From positions 1-57,123 of the forward strand of contig DATIZX010000005.1 of assembly GCA_035516795.1 (NCBI GenBank): a stretch of DNA of 57,123 nucleotides, written 5' to 3'. Positions 17,300 to 26,065 of this stretch are shown in pieces. The first letter of the stretch is position 1. Each line of letters starts with the position of its first letter. The DNA is from DATJBF01 sp035516795 (GTDB taxonomy: Bacteria > Verrucomicrobiota > Verrucomicrobiia > Palsa-1439). A program made the translations under genes and the position numbers. Below the pieces are notes generated by a model that saw only the letters and a list, made by a program, of their open reading frames with translations, had not been told where the DNA came from and did no database searches.

Positions 17300-20173
17300 A
17301 TGACACCGACTCGCAAGATATTCATTCGAACAATCGGGCTGGCCCTTTGTGTCGGCAATTACAACGGCGCAAAGGCGGTCACTTCCGAATTATCACAAGG
17401 CTGGGCCCTGCGATCGCAAAACCAGGTGGCCGATAGCGGTACGGTCGTTTCGCAGGTTGGCTACGATGTGTCTGGTTGGTATCCGATCACGGTTCCGTCT
17501 ACCGTCATGGCCGGCTTGGTAGCCAACGGCGTCTATACAAACATTTTCTTCGGCAACAATCTTCAATCTGTCCCCGACCTGACCACGCAGAATTGGTGGT
17601 ATCGTGATGAATTTACGGCGCCGCCGGATACCCCGGGTCAGCAATACTGGCTGCGTTTCAAAGGGATCGCTTACCGCGCCCGAATCTGGCTGAACGGTTC
17701 CTTGCTCGACTCCAATGCGGTCGGAACGCTCGTAAGCCATGAGTACAACGTCACGGATCTTATCCATCCCGGTTCGGCCAATGCGCTCGCGCTCGAAGTG
17801 ACCCCGCCGTCAAGCAGCGGAACCAATCTTTCGTTCTGGTACGTGGATTGGAATCCCAAGCCGCCGGATATGAACGCCGGTCTCTGGGGAGAGGTACTGC
17901 TGGACGTCTCGGGTCCCGTCGTGTTGCGCGACCCGTATGTGAAAACGGTGCTCCCATTGCCGGCCACCAATTCAGCCGACCTGACTGTTTATCTGGATGC
18001 CTGCAACGGTTCGAGCAACACAGTGATCGGAGAACTGAGCGGACAGATTACCAAGCCCGGTTATCCAACCATCACACTCAGCACCAATGTTTCCCTCGCC
18101 GCGCACGAGCGCCGCGAGATTGCGTTCGATCCGACTGCTTTTTCTCAACTCCATGTCGCCAACCCAGCGCTTTGGTGGCCGGCTCCTCTGGGCAGCTCCG
18201 AATTGTATCACCTGCAACTCACGTTCAGCGTCAGCGGAGTCCCGAGCGACACCGGGTCCCTTGAGTTTGGAACTCGGCAATTTACCGATTACGTCAGTCC
18301 GCCAATCTTTGGCAACACGTATCGCGGGTACAAGGTCAACGGCCAGAACGTCCTGATCCGCGGAGCAGATTATGTCTGGGATATGTTGATGCGGTGGGAC
18401 ACCAAGACCAATCAGACCCACATGCAGTATGCGAGGGACATGGGACTAAACCTCATCCGTTTTGAAGGGATACTTGGCAACGAGGAGATTTACGACCTTG
18501 CGGATCAAGAAGGAATCATGCTCATGCCCGGTTTCGTCTGTTGTTCCTATTGGGCTTCGTGGGGTTCCTGGACTGCCGAAGACAACCAGGTCGGCACCAA
18601 CTCTTTGGAAAGCCAGATGCGGCTGTTGCGGGCGCATCCCGGCGCATTGGTGTGGGCGTATGGGAGCGATGAACTCCCCTCCTCTTCCGTGCTCACCGAA
18701 TATCATAACATCGCCACGGCACTGCATTGGCAAAATCCGACGCTGGATAACCTCGCGTCTTTCAACAATCCGAGTGGTGGCATCCCGAAAATGAACGGCC
18801 CTTACGTGTGGGAGCCGCCCGTTTATTGGTATGCCGACACGAACCGCGGCGGCGCATTCGGTTTCTGCGCCGAGCAAGGCGGAGAATCCGTTCCGCCCGA
18901 GGAAAGCTTGAAAAAGTTTATTGCACCGGCCGATCTCTGGCCGATTGGTTCCATTTATGGTTACCACGCCGGCGCCAGTCCGTTCGACAATCTGAACTTC
19001 TATTCCCCGGCCGTGAACAATCGCTACGGTACGGCGACGAATGCGACGCAGTACGCCGACCGGGCTCAGTTGCTCAATTACGAATCCGAGCGCGCTCAGT
19101 TTGAAGCCTACGGCGCGAACGCCTACACGCTCGCGCAAGGGACCGTCTACTGGATGCTCGACAACGGTTGGCCATCCGTCCACTGGAACCTGTACGATTA
19201 TTTCTTCAAACCGGGCGGCGGCTATTTCGGAACCAAGAAAGCGCTCGAGCCGATCCACATTCTCTACGATTACAGTACAAACCAGGTCAAAGTGTTCAAC
19301 TCCACGCTGACCGATGCCAGCAATCTCACCGCTTCCGTAAAGATGTACAACATCCCCGACCTCACCTTGAAATATACCAACCAGGTGACGATGAGTTTCC
19401 CGGCCAGCACGTCCACTGAAGTCTTCACTGTCCCTTCCCTTGTGGGTCTGACCACAACCTACTTCCTTCGGCTCCAGCTTACGGACTCAAACGAGCGGTT
19501 GGTCAGCGATAATCTATACTGGTATTCGACCTCTCCCGATGTGCTGGGTAACAGCTCTACTTGGTACAACACTTCAATCGACTCCTATGCCGATCTGACG
19601 GGACTCAACAGTCTGCCGCCGAACACAAACGTGACAGTCTCTGCGACCCGGACGATCAGCAACGGACAGGAAATGGCGACCATTACTCTGGCGAACACCA
19701 GCCCAACCAACATTGCGTTTTTTGTCCGCGCGGAGGTCACGTGCGGCGAAAACGGTTCGGAAGTGTTGCCCATCAGATACACTGATAATTATGTGACGCT
19801 CTGGCCAGGCGAAACGACGACGCTCACGGCCCAATACGAATCGACTGATCTCGGCGGGCAACCCGCCTTTGTCCGGATCCGTGGCTACAACGTTCCTGAG
19901 TTCTCGATTGCGGCTCCGCTTTCTGTGTTCCGGATCACAGCAGTCAACCTGCTGGGCAATGACATCGAGATCGTTTGGGACACGATCGGTGGACAGACGA
20001 ATGTTGTGCAAGCCGCGGCGGGAGGCGTCGGAGGCGAATTTAGCACCAATTTCATCGACATCAGCTCGCCGATCATTGTCAACGGCAGCGGCATTGTAAC
20101 CACAAACTTTCTGGATGGCGGTGCTGCGACCAACAGTCCCGCCCTGTACTACCGGGTTCGTCTCGTTCCGTAG
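17300..20173 (+). CDS. Secreted GH2 exo-beta-D-glucosaminidase-like glycosidase
   Basis: The 957-residue protein begins with a signal-like segment (IFIRTIGLALCVGNYNGAKA). The GH2 layout follows: a sugar-binding jelly-roll (WWYRDEF, FKGIAYRARIWLNG), an immunoglobulin-like domain and a TIM barrel. The barrel has GSDE (Asp457, putative acid/base) instead of the usual Asn-Glu, and FCAEQGGES (Glu525, putative nucleophile). The GSD arrangement and the 68-residue spacing resemble the CsxA exo-glucosaminidase subgroup (Asp469/Glu541), so chitosan or glucosamine-containing glycans are plausible substrates. A beta domain and the LYYRVRLVP tail end the protein. The ATG at 17300 was chosen because the leader begins there. 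Confidence 0.87.
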   Translation: MTPTRKIFIRTIGLALCVGNYNGAKAVTSELSQGWALRSQNQVADSGTVVSQVGYDVSGWYPITVPSTVMAGLVANGVYTNIFFGNNLQSVPDLTTQNWWYRDEFTAPPDTPGQQYWLRFKGIAYRARIWLNGSLLDSNAVGTLVSHEYNVTDLIHPGSANALALEVTPPSSSGTNLSFWYVDWNPKPPDMNAGLWGEVLLDVSGPVVLRDPYVKTVLPLPATNSADLTVYLDACNGSSNTVIGELSGQITKPGYPTITLSTNVSLAAHERREIAFDPTAFSQLHVANPALWWPAPLGSSELYHLQLTFSVSGVPSDTGSLEFGTRQFTDYVSPPIFGNTYRGYKVNGQNVLIRGADYVWDMLMRWDTKTNQTHMQYARDMGLNLIRFEGILGNEEIYDLADQEGIMLMPGFVCCSYWASWGSWTAEDNQVGTNSLESQMRLLRAHPGALVWAYGSDELPSSSVLTEYHNIATALHWQNPTLDNLASFNNPSGGIPKMNGPYVWEPPVYWYADTNRGGAFGFCAEQGGESVPPEESLKKFIAPADLWPIGSIYGYHAGASPFDNLNFYSPAVNNRYGTATNATQYADRAQLLNYESERAQFEAYGANAYTLAQGTVYWMLDNGWPSVHWNLYDYFFKPGGGYFGTKKALEPIHILYDYSTNQVKVFNSTLTDASNLTASVKMYNIPDLTLKYTNQVTMSFPASTSTEVFTVPSLVGLTTTYFLRLQLTDSNERLVSDNLYWYSTSPDVLGNSSTWYNTSIDSYADLTGLNSLPPNTNVTVSATRTISNGQEMATITLANTSPTNIAFFVRAEVTCGENGSEVLPIRYTDNYVTLWPGETTTLTAQYESTDLGGQPAFVRIRGYNVPEFSIAAPLSVFRITAVNLLGNDIEIVWDTIGGQTNVVQAAAGGVGGEFSTNFIDISSPIIVNGSGIVTTNFLDGGAATNSPALYYRVRLVP

Positions 20174-20309
20174 GACTCTCTTCCGCAAGCACCGCCTCGA
20201 GGCCGAAGCGGAATCGGTCGTCGATTCCACTCCCGCCGAAAACAGATCGGCTCGACTTGCAGGCCATCGTTTGATTTACTCAGCGAACCAAGTACGATGG
20301 GAGAGCAAG

Positions 20310-21245
20310 GTGAAACGCGATAAGAGACTTTTGTTGTTGCCGGGCCTGATGGTTTGTCTAGCGCATGCAGCGGTTGCTGTCCAGCCGCTGGAGATTCCCC
20401 TCTGGCCGCCGGGCACATTGCCCAAAATTGAAGGCGCCAAGCCGGAACGGGTAATCATCCGCGGCCGGAAGAAACCCGATCGCTCGGTGACCAACGTGAC
20501 CGTTCCGACGCTCACCGTGTACCTGCCGGACGGACAGGAAACCAACACCATGGCCGTGGTAATTTGCCCCGGCGGCGCTTACTCGCACCTGGCCATTGAC
20601 AAGGAAGGGAATGCAGTCGCCTGCTGGCTCAATACGCTCGGCATAGCCGGGATCGTTCTCAAGTACCGGATGCCCCGGCCCGATCTTTCTGATGGGCAAA
20701 CGCCGTGGCCGATTCTGGATGGCGCGCGGGCGGTACGCCTGGTTCGCAGCCATGCCGCCGACTGGAATATCGACCCGCATCGCGTGGGCCTGATGGGATT
20801 CTCGGCGGGGGGACATGTTGCGTCCAGTGTCGGCACGCATTTCGATGAAATATCCGGCATCGTCACTGACGTGGTGGATCAATTGAGTGCGCGACCGGAT
20901 TTCTTGGTACTGGTTTATCCCGTGATCTCGATGCAGCCACCGGTTACGCATCGAGGCTCGCGGCGCAGCCTGCTCGGACCGAAGCCCGACCCGAAGATGG
21001 TGGCGTTGTATTCCAACGAATTGCATGTGACGCCCCAGACGCCGCCGACGTTTCTTGTCCAAGCCCGAGACGATCCGATCAGCGTCCAGAATAGCCTGCT
21101 CTTTTACGCTGCTCTACAAAGGGCAGGCGTCCCATCCGAACTGCATGTTTTTGAAAAGGGCGGACACGGATTCGGCTTGGGGGTCAACGGCAGCGAGCCG
21201 GCCGAATGGCCGGCCTTATGTGCGGTCTGGCTGAAGAATCTGTAA
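20310..21245 (+). CDS. Secreted alpha/beta hydrolase, esterase-like
   Basis: The GTG at 20310 follows a GGGAGAG ribosome-binding site and opens directly into a signal peptide (KRDKRLLLLPGLMVCLAHAAVA), giving 311 residues. The fold is recognisable from VICPGGAYSHLA (oxyanion region), GFSAGGH (nucleophile Ser), DDPISVQNSLLFY (Asp) and EKGGHGFGLG (His). It resembles bacterial acetylxylan/feruloyl-esterase-like hydrolases that remove acyl groups from plant polysaccharides. It lies 136 bp after the GH2 gene and close to the GH28 gene, which fits a glycan-degrading set. The exact substrate cannot be told from sequence. Confidence 0.85.
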   Translation: MKRDKRLLLLPGLMVCLAHAAVAVQPLEIPLWPPGTLPKIEGAKPERVIIRGRKKPDRSVTNVTVPTLTVYLPDGQETNTMAVVICPGGAYSHLAIDKEGNAVACWLNTLGIAGIVLKYRMPRPDLSDGQTPWPILDGARAVRLVRSHAADWNIDPHRVGLMGFSAGGHVASSVGTHFDEISGIVTDVVDQLSARPDFLVLVYPVISMQPPVTHRGSRRSLLGPKPDPKMVALYSNELHVTPQTPPTFLVQARDDPISVQNSLLFYAALQRAGVPSELHVFEKGGHGFGLGVNGSEPAEWPALCAVWLKNL

Positions 21246-21344
21246 TCGTCTGGCTCTCCGGTCGCCGGTGCCCGCAATTACGACGCTCCTTTTCAGCGAC
21301 AGCAGTTTACGCGCGGCGAAAGAGGTCAGCCGCGCCGACTCGGA

Positions 21345-21758
21345 TCAGGCGCATCGCTGCAAGGAATGCTCGTGAGGGACGCTGGCTTCCCGCTGCTGCG
21401 GAAGAGCCTTGCTGGTAATTCCGACGATTCCGCCTCTGGCGGTTACCACAATACCGCTGACGCGCTCGTCCCCAAGCCTCAGAAAGCAGGGTCCACTGCA
21501 AATGCGAGAAGAACGGATTCTCAAGACAACCATCAGCGTTCCTGGAAAATCGCCTTCCACCGCATCCACGAACTCGCCGCGTATCACCTCATTGTTGTAT
21601 TCGAACGTGAGGTGCTGATTCCCATAGGTTTCTTTGATTTGTCTGATTCTCTCTTGAGCGCGCTCCACCACCGCATCGTAGCTCTCCGGCTTTGCTCCGG
21701 CAAATATGCTGAGTCCATCCAAGCGACTCGGCAGCTTTGTGCGGGAACGTTTCATCAT
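21345..21758 (-). CDS. Hypothetical protein, 137 residues
   Basis: I do not recognise a family. The gene call rests mainly on a near-perfect Shine-Dalgarno AAGGAGGT at 21761-21768, just before two adjacent ATG codons (21758 and 21755). The N-terminal half is mixed and charged (ESYDAVVERAQERIRQIKETYG, split between helix-like segments). The middle has the pattern EVIRGEFVDAVEGDFPG and a hydrophobic strand TLMVVLRI. A small beta region LGDERVSGIVVTARGGIVGIT follows, and then an irregular tail. No signal peptide or membrane segment is present. Its neighbours are an esterase and a membrane protein, which gives no functional clue. Confidence 0.6.
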   Translation of the reverse strand: MMKRSRTKLPSRLDGLSIFAGAKPESYDAVVERAQERIRQIKETYGNQHLTFEYNNEVIRGEFVDAVEGDFPGTLMVVLRIRSSRICSGPCFLRLGDERVSGIVVTARGGIVGITSKALPQQREASVPHEHSLQRCA

Positions 21759-21912
21759 TGACCTCCTTGCTGTTATCTTCATTCTGCAAACCAGTGTAGT
21801 GGACAATGACTAGCACTGCCTATTGGTGGCTTCGCTGTTTATCGCATGGGGAAAATTCCTAGGCGCCGCCATCGAAGTTCGCAAGAATCAAGAGCGCCCG
21901 GCGCGACGAAAA

Positions 21913-22398
21913 TCAGACGACGCGCGCGTAAACGACCAGAAAAACCAACACCAGCGCGCAAAAGAGGACGGCAGCGTTCAGGCGCACGCTGAGATGATGC
22001 AATGCCTTCCATTCCTGCTCCAGCTCCTGGTCGGGTTGCCTGCCCGCCATTTCGACCGCCGCCCGACGATCACGCAAAGTGTTCATGTGAGGCATGACGC
22101 CCTGACGAAGCCACAAATCAGTTCCTCCCATCCCCGCCAGCAGCAACAAACTCAGGATCGCCGGCCACTTGCCGTAGGCGCGATCCGCCAGCAACAACCC
22201 CACACAAACAATCCCGATCGCCGCGCAGACGATGCCAATCAGATAGTATTTGGAGAAAATTCTGCGAATCAATGCCGCCGCATCCTCCGGTTTCAGAGTC
22301 CTAAAGACCGTCGGGGCGACTGCGAAACTAAAAAACACAATGCTGCCAAGCCAGACTGCCAGCGTCACCAGATAAAACCATTTCACCCACTGCGTCAT
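21913..22398 (-). CDS. DUF4149-like integral membrane protein
   Basis: The 161-residue protein has four predicted membrane segments: WFYLVTLAVWLGSIVFFSF, YYLIGIVCAAIGIVCVGLLL, ILSLLLLAGMGG, and a C-terminal AAVLFCALVLVFLVVY. The pattern WLGSIVFFSFAVAPTVFRTL near the N-terminus is typical of DUF4149/TMEM205-like proteins of unknown function. The ATG at 22398 was chosen; a TTG 18 bp upstream is abutted by an AGGAGG and is an alternative start. It is divergent from the MBL-fold gene, with a 47-bp gap. Confidence 0.75.
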   Translation of the reverse strand: MTQWVKWFYLVTLAVWLGSIVFFSFAVAPTVFRTLKPEDAAALIRRIFSKYYLIGIVCAAIGIVCVGLLLADRAYGKWPAILSLLLLAGMGGTDLWLRQGVMPHMNTLRDRRAAVEMAGRQPDQELEQEWKALHHLSVRLNAAVLFCALVLVFLVVYARVV

Positions 22399-22445
22399 GC
22401 GGCGGAAGACTAGCAACCTCCTGTCCCTGCGGAAAGTGGAAAATC

Positions 22446-23189
22446 TTGAGCGCGAACGACTGTCGAGGGTCTAACGGTTTGGTGAAACAACTCCGCCCCG
22501 ACCTTTATGCCATCCGCGGCTGGATGGGCTGGGTTCACCTGCTCGTGGACGAGGACGGCGTCGGGCTTGTGGACGCTGGATTTATTGGCGACGAACGGCG
22601 CATTCAACGCGCAATGCGCTCGCTGGGTTACCGATCGAACGATCTCAAAGCCATCCTGTTGACGCATGGGCATCTGGACCACACGCTGAATGCCGCCGCG
22701 CTGCAAAACTGGAGCGGCGCGACTCTCTACGCGCCGGCTGGGGACGAGCTTCATGTCGAGGGCCGGTATCCCTACTCTGGTCCCGCCCGTGTTTGTGGGT
22801 GGCTGGAAGCCACCGGTCGCGCCGTGCTCCGTTATCAGCCGCCCAACGTCAACGTCTGGATGCAAGACGGCGATGAGTTACCGTACTGGGGCGGGTTGCG
22901 CGTAATGGCGCTGCCTGGACATACCGCCGGTCACGTCGGATTTTATTCCACTTTGAAACGTGTGCTCTTTGTCGGAGACGCTTTTGCAGCGAGCTGGCGA
23001 ATCGTGTGGCCACCCGCCATTTTGAGCACGGATACCACCGCCGTCCGCGAAACGTTCTTGAAGCTGGCAGCCGTAGAGGACCTGATGTTGATCCCGGCAC
23101 ATTACTTCGAGTTCCACGATCAATTTGCCGCCCGCGTCCGCGCCAAGGCGGCGTGCCTGAACAGCAAACTTTCCCAAGAGCCGGAGTAG
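22446..23189 (+). CDS. MBL-fold metallo-hydrolase
   Basis: The 247-residue protein carries the metallo-beta-lactamase-fold metal ligands: THGHLDHT (HxHxDH), PGHTAGHVGFYS, GDAFAA (bridging Asp) and a late PAHYFEFH. These predict a cytoplasmic two-metal hydrolase of the glyoxalase II/flavoprotein-like class; the substrate is unknown. A TTG start at 22446 gives a short leader before LRPDLYAIRGWMGWVHLLV, the conserved first strand; a GTG near 22481 is an alternative. It runs in the same direction as the dehydrogenase gene 108 bp downstream. Confidence 0.85.
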   Translation: MSANDCRGSNGLVKQLRPDLYAIRGWMGWVHLLVDEDGVGLVDAGFIGDERRIQRAMRSLGYRSNDLKAILLTHGHLDHTLNAAALQNWSGATLYAPAGDELHVEGRYPYSGPARVCGWLEATGRAVLRYQPPNVNVWMQDGDELPYWGGLRVMALPGHTAGHVGFYSTLKRVLFVGDAFAASWRIVWPPAILSTDTTAVRETFLKLAAVEDLMLIPAHYFEFHDQFAARVRAKAACLNSKLSQEPE

Positions 23190-23297
23190 CGTCGGCTGTC
23201 GCCACCAAATACCGAAGCGCCTGAAAATTCGCTCAGTCGAACAATCTGCTTTTCAATGCGGAAAGTGGTGTGTCATGCTGACGACGGATTGGCGAAT

Positions 23298-24377
23298 ATG
23301 AAAAACAAGCTTCGCTATGGCATACTCGGTACCGGCTGGATGCTCGGGAAGTACGCTGAGGCATTTCGTCTGGCTGACGACGCGACCCTGATGGCCGTCG
23401 CCAGCCGAAACTTGGAACGCGCGAAAACCGCGGCAGCCCAACACGGAATTCCGCGCGCGCACCCGAGTTACCTGTCTCTCCTCGCGGATCCAGAGATCGA
23501 CGTCGTTATCAACGCGCTCCACAACGGGTTGCATTGCGAGTGGACGGTTCGCGCCCTCGAAGCGGGCAAACACGTTCTTTGCGAAAAACCCTTGGCCTGT
23601 TCCAGTGCCGAAGTCGAACGCATGTTCGCCGCAGCGCATGCTCATAGCCGTTGGTTGATGGAAGGATTCATGTACCGGTTTCATCCACAAATGGCCGAAG
23701 TGAAACGTCGGGTCAAGGACGGTGAAATCGGACGCGTCTTGCACATCCGGTCCGCGCGCACGGCGTACGGTCGTCCCAACGACAATCCGCGCTACTGGCG
23801 TGATGCGGGCGGCGGGGCATTGATGGACATCGGTTGTTATTGCGTCAATTTCATGCGGTTCTTCGCCGATACCGAGCCGAAAAGTGTCGAGGCGGCGGCG
23901 CATTTCGACGAGAAAACCGGAGTGGATTTCACGCTGAGCGGCACCCTGCGATTTGACGCCGATTTGAATGGGCAATTTGTGTGCAGCATGGAAGCGGAAC
24001 CAACTTATGCTTCGGAGATCTTCGGCACGGAGGGGAAACTTCTCATGCCACACCCGTGGATGCCGCCAGCGTGGCCAACGGAATTTTACATCACGCGCCA
24101 CGGTAAGACCGAGACGGTTCTCGTGCCAGTGCCGGATATTCCTGTGGGAGCGGCGTCCTCGCCGCGACCGGGAAGCAAAGAGTCGTCCACACTCAATCTC
24201 AACTTTATGCCTTTCGCGCTGGAGTTGCAGCACTTCACCCGGTTCGTACGGGAGAACCGCGCGCCGCACTACCCGCCCGACGTCGACGCCGAGCGCGATT
24301 CTCGTGGCAACATGCGCACGATCGAAGCGCTGCTCGCATCGGCGCAAAAAGGACACGCGGCGGAATTGCCGGTGTGA
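23298..24377 (+). CDS. Gfo/Idh/MocA family NAD(P)-dependent oxidoreductase
   Basis: The 359-residue protein has a Rossmann N-terminal domain (GILGTGWMLGKYAEAF) and the family's HVLCEKPLACSS segment, with the catalytic-site Lys of EKP. MEGFMYRFHPQM and DIGCYCVNFMRFF follow in the C-terminal alpha/beta domain. Such enzymes oxidise or reduce sugars and sugar derivatives such as inositols, trans-dihydrodiols and glucose-fructose; the substrate is not predictable here. The ATG at 23298 gives the standard start close to the first strand. About residues 283-291 are encoded by a palindromic genome repeat inserted in-frame (see 24143-24169). Confidence 0.87.
   Translation: MKNKLRYGILGTGWMLGKYAEAFRLADDATLMAVASRNLERAKTAAAQHGIPRAHPSYLSLLADPEIDVVINALHNGLHCEWTVRALEAGKHVLCEKPLACSSAEVERMFAAAHAHSRWLMEGFMYRFHPQMAEVKRRVKDGEIGRVLHIRSARTAYGRPNDNPRYWRDAGGGALMDIGCYCVNFMRFFADTEPKSVEAAAHFDEKTGVDFTLSGTLRFDADLNGQFVCSMEAEPTYASEIFGTEGKLLMPHPWMPPAWPTEFYITRHGKTETVLVPVPDIPVGAASSPRPGSKESSTLNLNFMPFALELQHFTRFVRENRAPHYPPDVDAERDSRGNMRTIEALLASAQKGHAAELPV
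24143..24169. repeat. Palindromic repeat inserted in-frame in the Gfo/Idh gene
   Basis: The 27-bp segment TGTGGGAGCGGCGTCCTC plus GCCGCGACC has a perfect 6-bp stem (GCGGCG/CGCCGC) with a 4-base loop. It closely matches the intergenic copy at 25949-25975 (TGTAGGAGCGACATGCCC plus GTCGCGACC). Here it is translated as part of the dehydrogenase (PVGAASSPRP) without breaking the frame. Confidence 0.7.
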
Positions 24378-24409
24378 CATTGCACCATGGTGCAGGCGGC
24401 CCGCCTGCA

Positions 24410-24562
24410 ACCAAATTCGAAATTCGAGTTTCGAAATCCGAAACAATGAAGGCCAATTCGAATATGGTAAACAGGCAAACGTAGAAACCATTTTGTTTCG
24501 GTAATTGTCGCCTTGGGTCATTCGAATTTGTTTCGAGTTTCGGGCTTCGATTTTCGGATTTG
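24410..24562. repeat. Inverted AATTCGAAA-type intergenic repeat element
   Basis: This non-coding stretch has two arms rich in AATTCGAAATTCGA and TTTCGGATTTCG words in opposite orientation (about 24412-24447 and 24519-24560) around a 70-bp centre. Related sequence lies at 38545-38566 and 46534-46620, so it is a dispersed repeat family. The whole gap 24378-24630 holds nothing else that I can recognise. Confidence 0.65.
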
Positions 24563-24630
24563 CTTTGCGCAGCCGGCTTGAGAAATTTCCGCGGCCTAAC
24601 AATTGTGCGAATCAGCGCTGCAGAGTACTG

Positions 24631-25110
24631 CTACCGTCCTTCTCTCTGCGCGATGATCAAATTGCGGATACGCTTCGGATCTGGAATCCCTTCGATCTCT
24701 TCGTCGGGATCCACCGTGGCCGACGTGGAAATCGTCAGATTACCCACCCCGATGATCCTTCCCCAGAAGCTTTGATCGATTTCGATAGAACGAATGTCGC
24801 GCGCGTCAAACTCGCGGTTGCTCTTCGAGAGAAGTCCGCGTTCGAGCATCACGCGGCCCGGATAGACTCGCAGAATAAATGAACGCCGCCGCCCCCAAGC
24901 GACCAATGGCGGGATGATCAGGAAAAAGAAAAATAAGTGCCAGAAATAATTCCACCACGACGGGCGCACTTCGGCAAGCAACTCGTTCGTCACAACTGCT
25001 GGCTTGCTCGCCTGTGCCAGATGCGCGGCAACTGGAAATCCGCAGGACGGACAGGTCGCAGCCGCCGTTGAAACCTGATGGCCGCATTCTGGACAATCGA
25101 CAAGCGCCAT
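24631..25110 (-). CDS. Zinc-ribbon and bacterial PH-domain membrane protein
   Basis: The 159-residue protein starts with a zinc-ribbon (CPECGHQVSTAAATCPSCG, two CxxC knuckles). A membrane segment follows (YFWHLFFFFLIIPPLVAW), and then a bPH_2-like domain (LRVYPGRVMLERGLLSKSNREFDARDIRSIEI, VGNLTISTS). This arrangement is common in small bacterial membrane proteins of unknown function (YdbS-like). It is divergent from the nucleotidyltransferase pair starting at 25211. Confidence 0.8.
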   Translation of the reverse strand: MALVDCPECGHQVSTAAATCPSCGFPVAAHLAQASKPAVVTNELLAEVRPSWWNYFWHLFFFFLIIPPLVAWGRRRSFILRVYPGRVMLERGLLSKSNREFDARDIRSIEIDQSFWGRIIGVGNLTISTSATVDPDEEIEGIPDPKRIRNLIIAQREGR

Positions 25111-25210
25111 GATGTTCGCCGCGCATCCTAGGTCGCCTCCCGAAAGGCTGTCAAGTTTGTCGCGAGATAGTCTCGCCCTGTGTGCTTGTTTCTGTTAAGA
25201 GAAGGGCAAG

Positions 25211-25714
25211 TTGGAACAGCACAGCATCGAGGCAATCGTTCGAGAATTGAACGCCGGCAAGGTGCGCTATCTGATCGCCGGCGGACTGGCAGTCGTTGCC
25301 CACGGTTACGTGCGATTCATGGCCGACCTCGATTTGATTCTTGATCTTCAGGAAGACAATGTGCGACACGCCATTCAAGCCTTGAAAGCCCTTGGTTACC
25401 AACCTCGCGCACCCGTGGCGATCACGGAATTCGCTGATCCCCAAAAGCGACGCCAATGGATCAAGGAAAAGGGATTGACGGTTTTTTGATTGTTTAGTCA
25501 CGAGCACGCCGCCACGGAGATCGATTTGTTCGTTGAACAGCCGTTCGACTTTGAGAAAGTCTATGCGGCTGCGGCTTGCATGGAGGTGGCCCCCGGTCTG
25601 CCCGCCACTTTCGTCAGCTACGAACATCTGGTAGAGTTGAAACGCCGGGCCAACCGGCCACAAGACGTGGAAGACATCGCAAAGCTGGAAGCCATCCGTC
25701 ATCCGCCAACATGA
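25211..25714 (+). pseudogene. Nucleotidyltransferase gene interrupted by one in-frame TGA
   Basis: Two frame-matched open segments (25211-25489 and 25490-25714) encode one continuous protein. The first has the nucleotidyltransferase-type core YLIAGGLAVVAHGYVRFMADLDLIL (GG..A..HG...F..DLDL), as in AbiEii/MNT-like antitoxin families. The second continues with EIDLFVEQPFDFEKV and a helical end (VELKRRANRPQDVEDIAKLE). A single TGA at 25487-25489 separates KGLTVF from LFSHEH; a one-base change from TCA (Ser) would explain it. The TTG at 25211, preceded by AGAAGGG, is the likely start. The next small gene overlaps its stop by 4 bp, as in intact two-gene modules. Confidence 0.75.
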
Positions 25715-25908
25715 GCGAACGAACCGATACTGCTGACCGGGTTTGGGAACACGGGTGGGAAGACCACTCTCAGGCGCAACTCTTGCGTCTCGCACGGCTC
25801 TCGTTGCCGGAAAAGATCGCCTGGTTGGAACAAGCTCACCGCGTTGTCCGCCATCTCGCGCAGTCAAAGGATGAGACGTCAAAACCGGAAAATCGTTGGA
25901 ACCGTTGA
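25711..25908 (+). CDS. Small partner protein of the nucleotidyltransferase module
   Basis: This 65-residue charged helical protein (WEHGWEDHSQAQLLRLARL, SLPEKIAWLEQAHRVVRHL) begins at an ATGA overlap with the stop of the nucleotidyltransferase gene, which points to translational coupling. Short proteins with the pattern LSLPEKIAWLEQA are often found directly after such nucleotidyltransferase genes, so a toxin-antitoxin-like or regulatory partnership is plausible but not shown. With the first gene interrupted, it may no longer have a full partner. Confidence 0.65.
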   Translation: MSERTDTADRVWEHGWEDHSQAQLLRLARLSLPEKIAWLEQAHRVVRHLAQSKDETSKPENRWNR

Positions 25909-25917
25909 AACTTTTGC

Positions 25918-26021
25918 TGTAGGCCGACTCTGTGAGTCGGCGAATTCTTGTAGGAGCGACATGCCCGTCGCGACCAGCTGTCTCCTCGCCCCATGGGGGA
26001 GAGGACAAAGGTGAGGGTTTC
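25918..26021. repeat. Cluster of three different palindromic intergenic repeats
   Basis: Three units lie head to tail. At 25918-25942 is a half copy of the TGTAGGCCGACTC/GAGTCGGC family. At 25949-25975 is the TGTAGGAGCGAC..GTCGCGACC family (stem GCGAC/GTCGC). At about 25984-26021 is a CCTCGCCCCATGGGGGAGAGG type. Each forms a short hairpin, and two of the three recur elsewhere in the window, including inside coding sequence. Confidence 0.7.
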
Positions 26022-26065
26022 AGCCCAACCTTGACCACCGTTCTCCCCCGCCCTATCCTGCCCGC

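Noticed and set aside
25487..25489. Selenocysteine or programmed readthrough at the in-frame TGA
   Set aside because: The family has no known selenocysteine at this place and no obvious SECIS-like hairpin follows; a point mutation is simpler.
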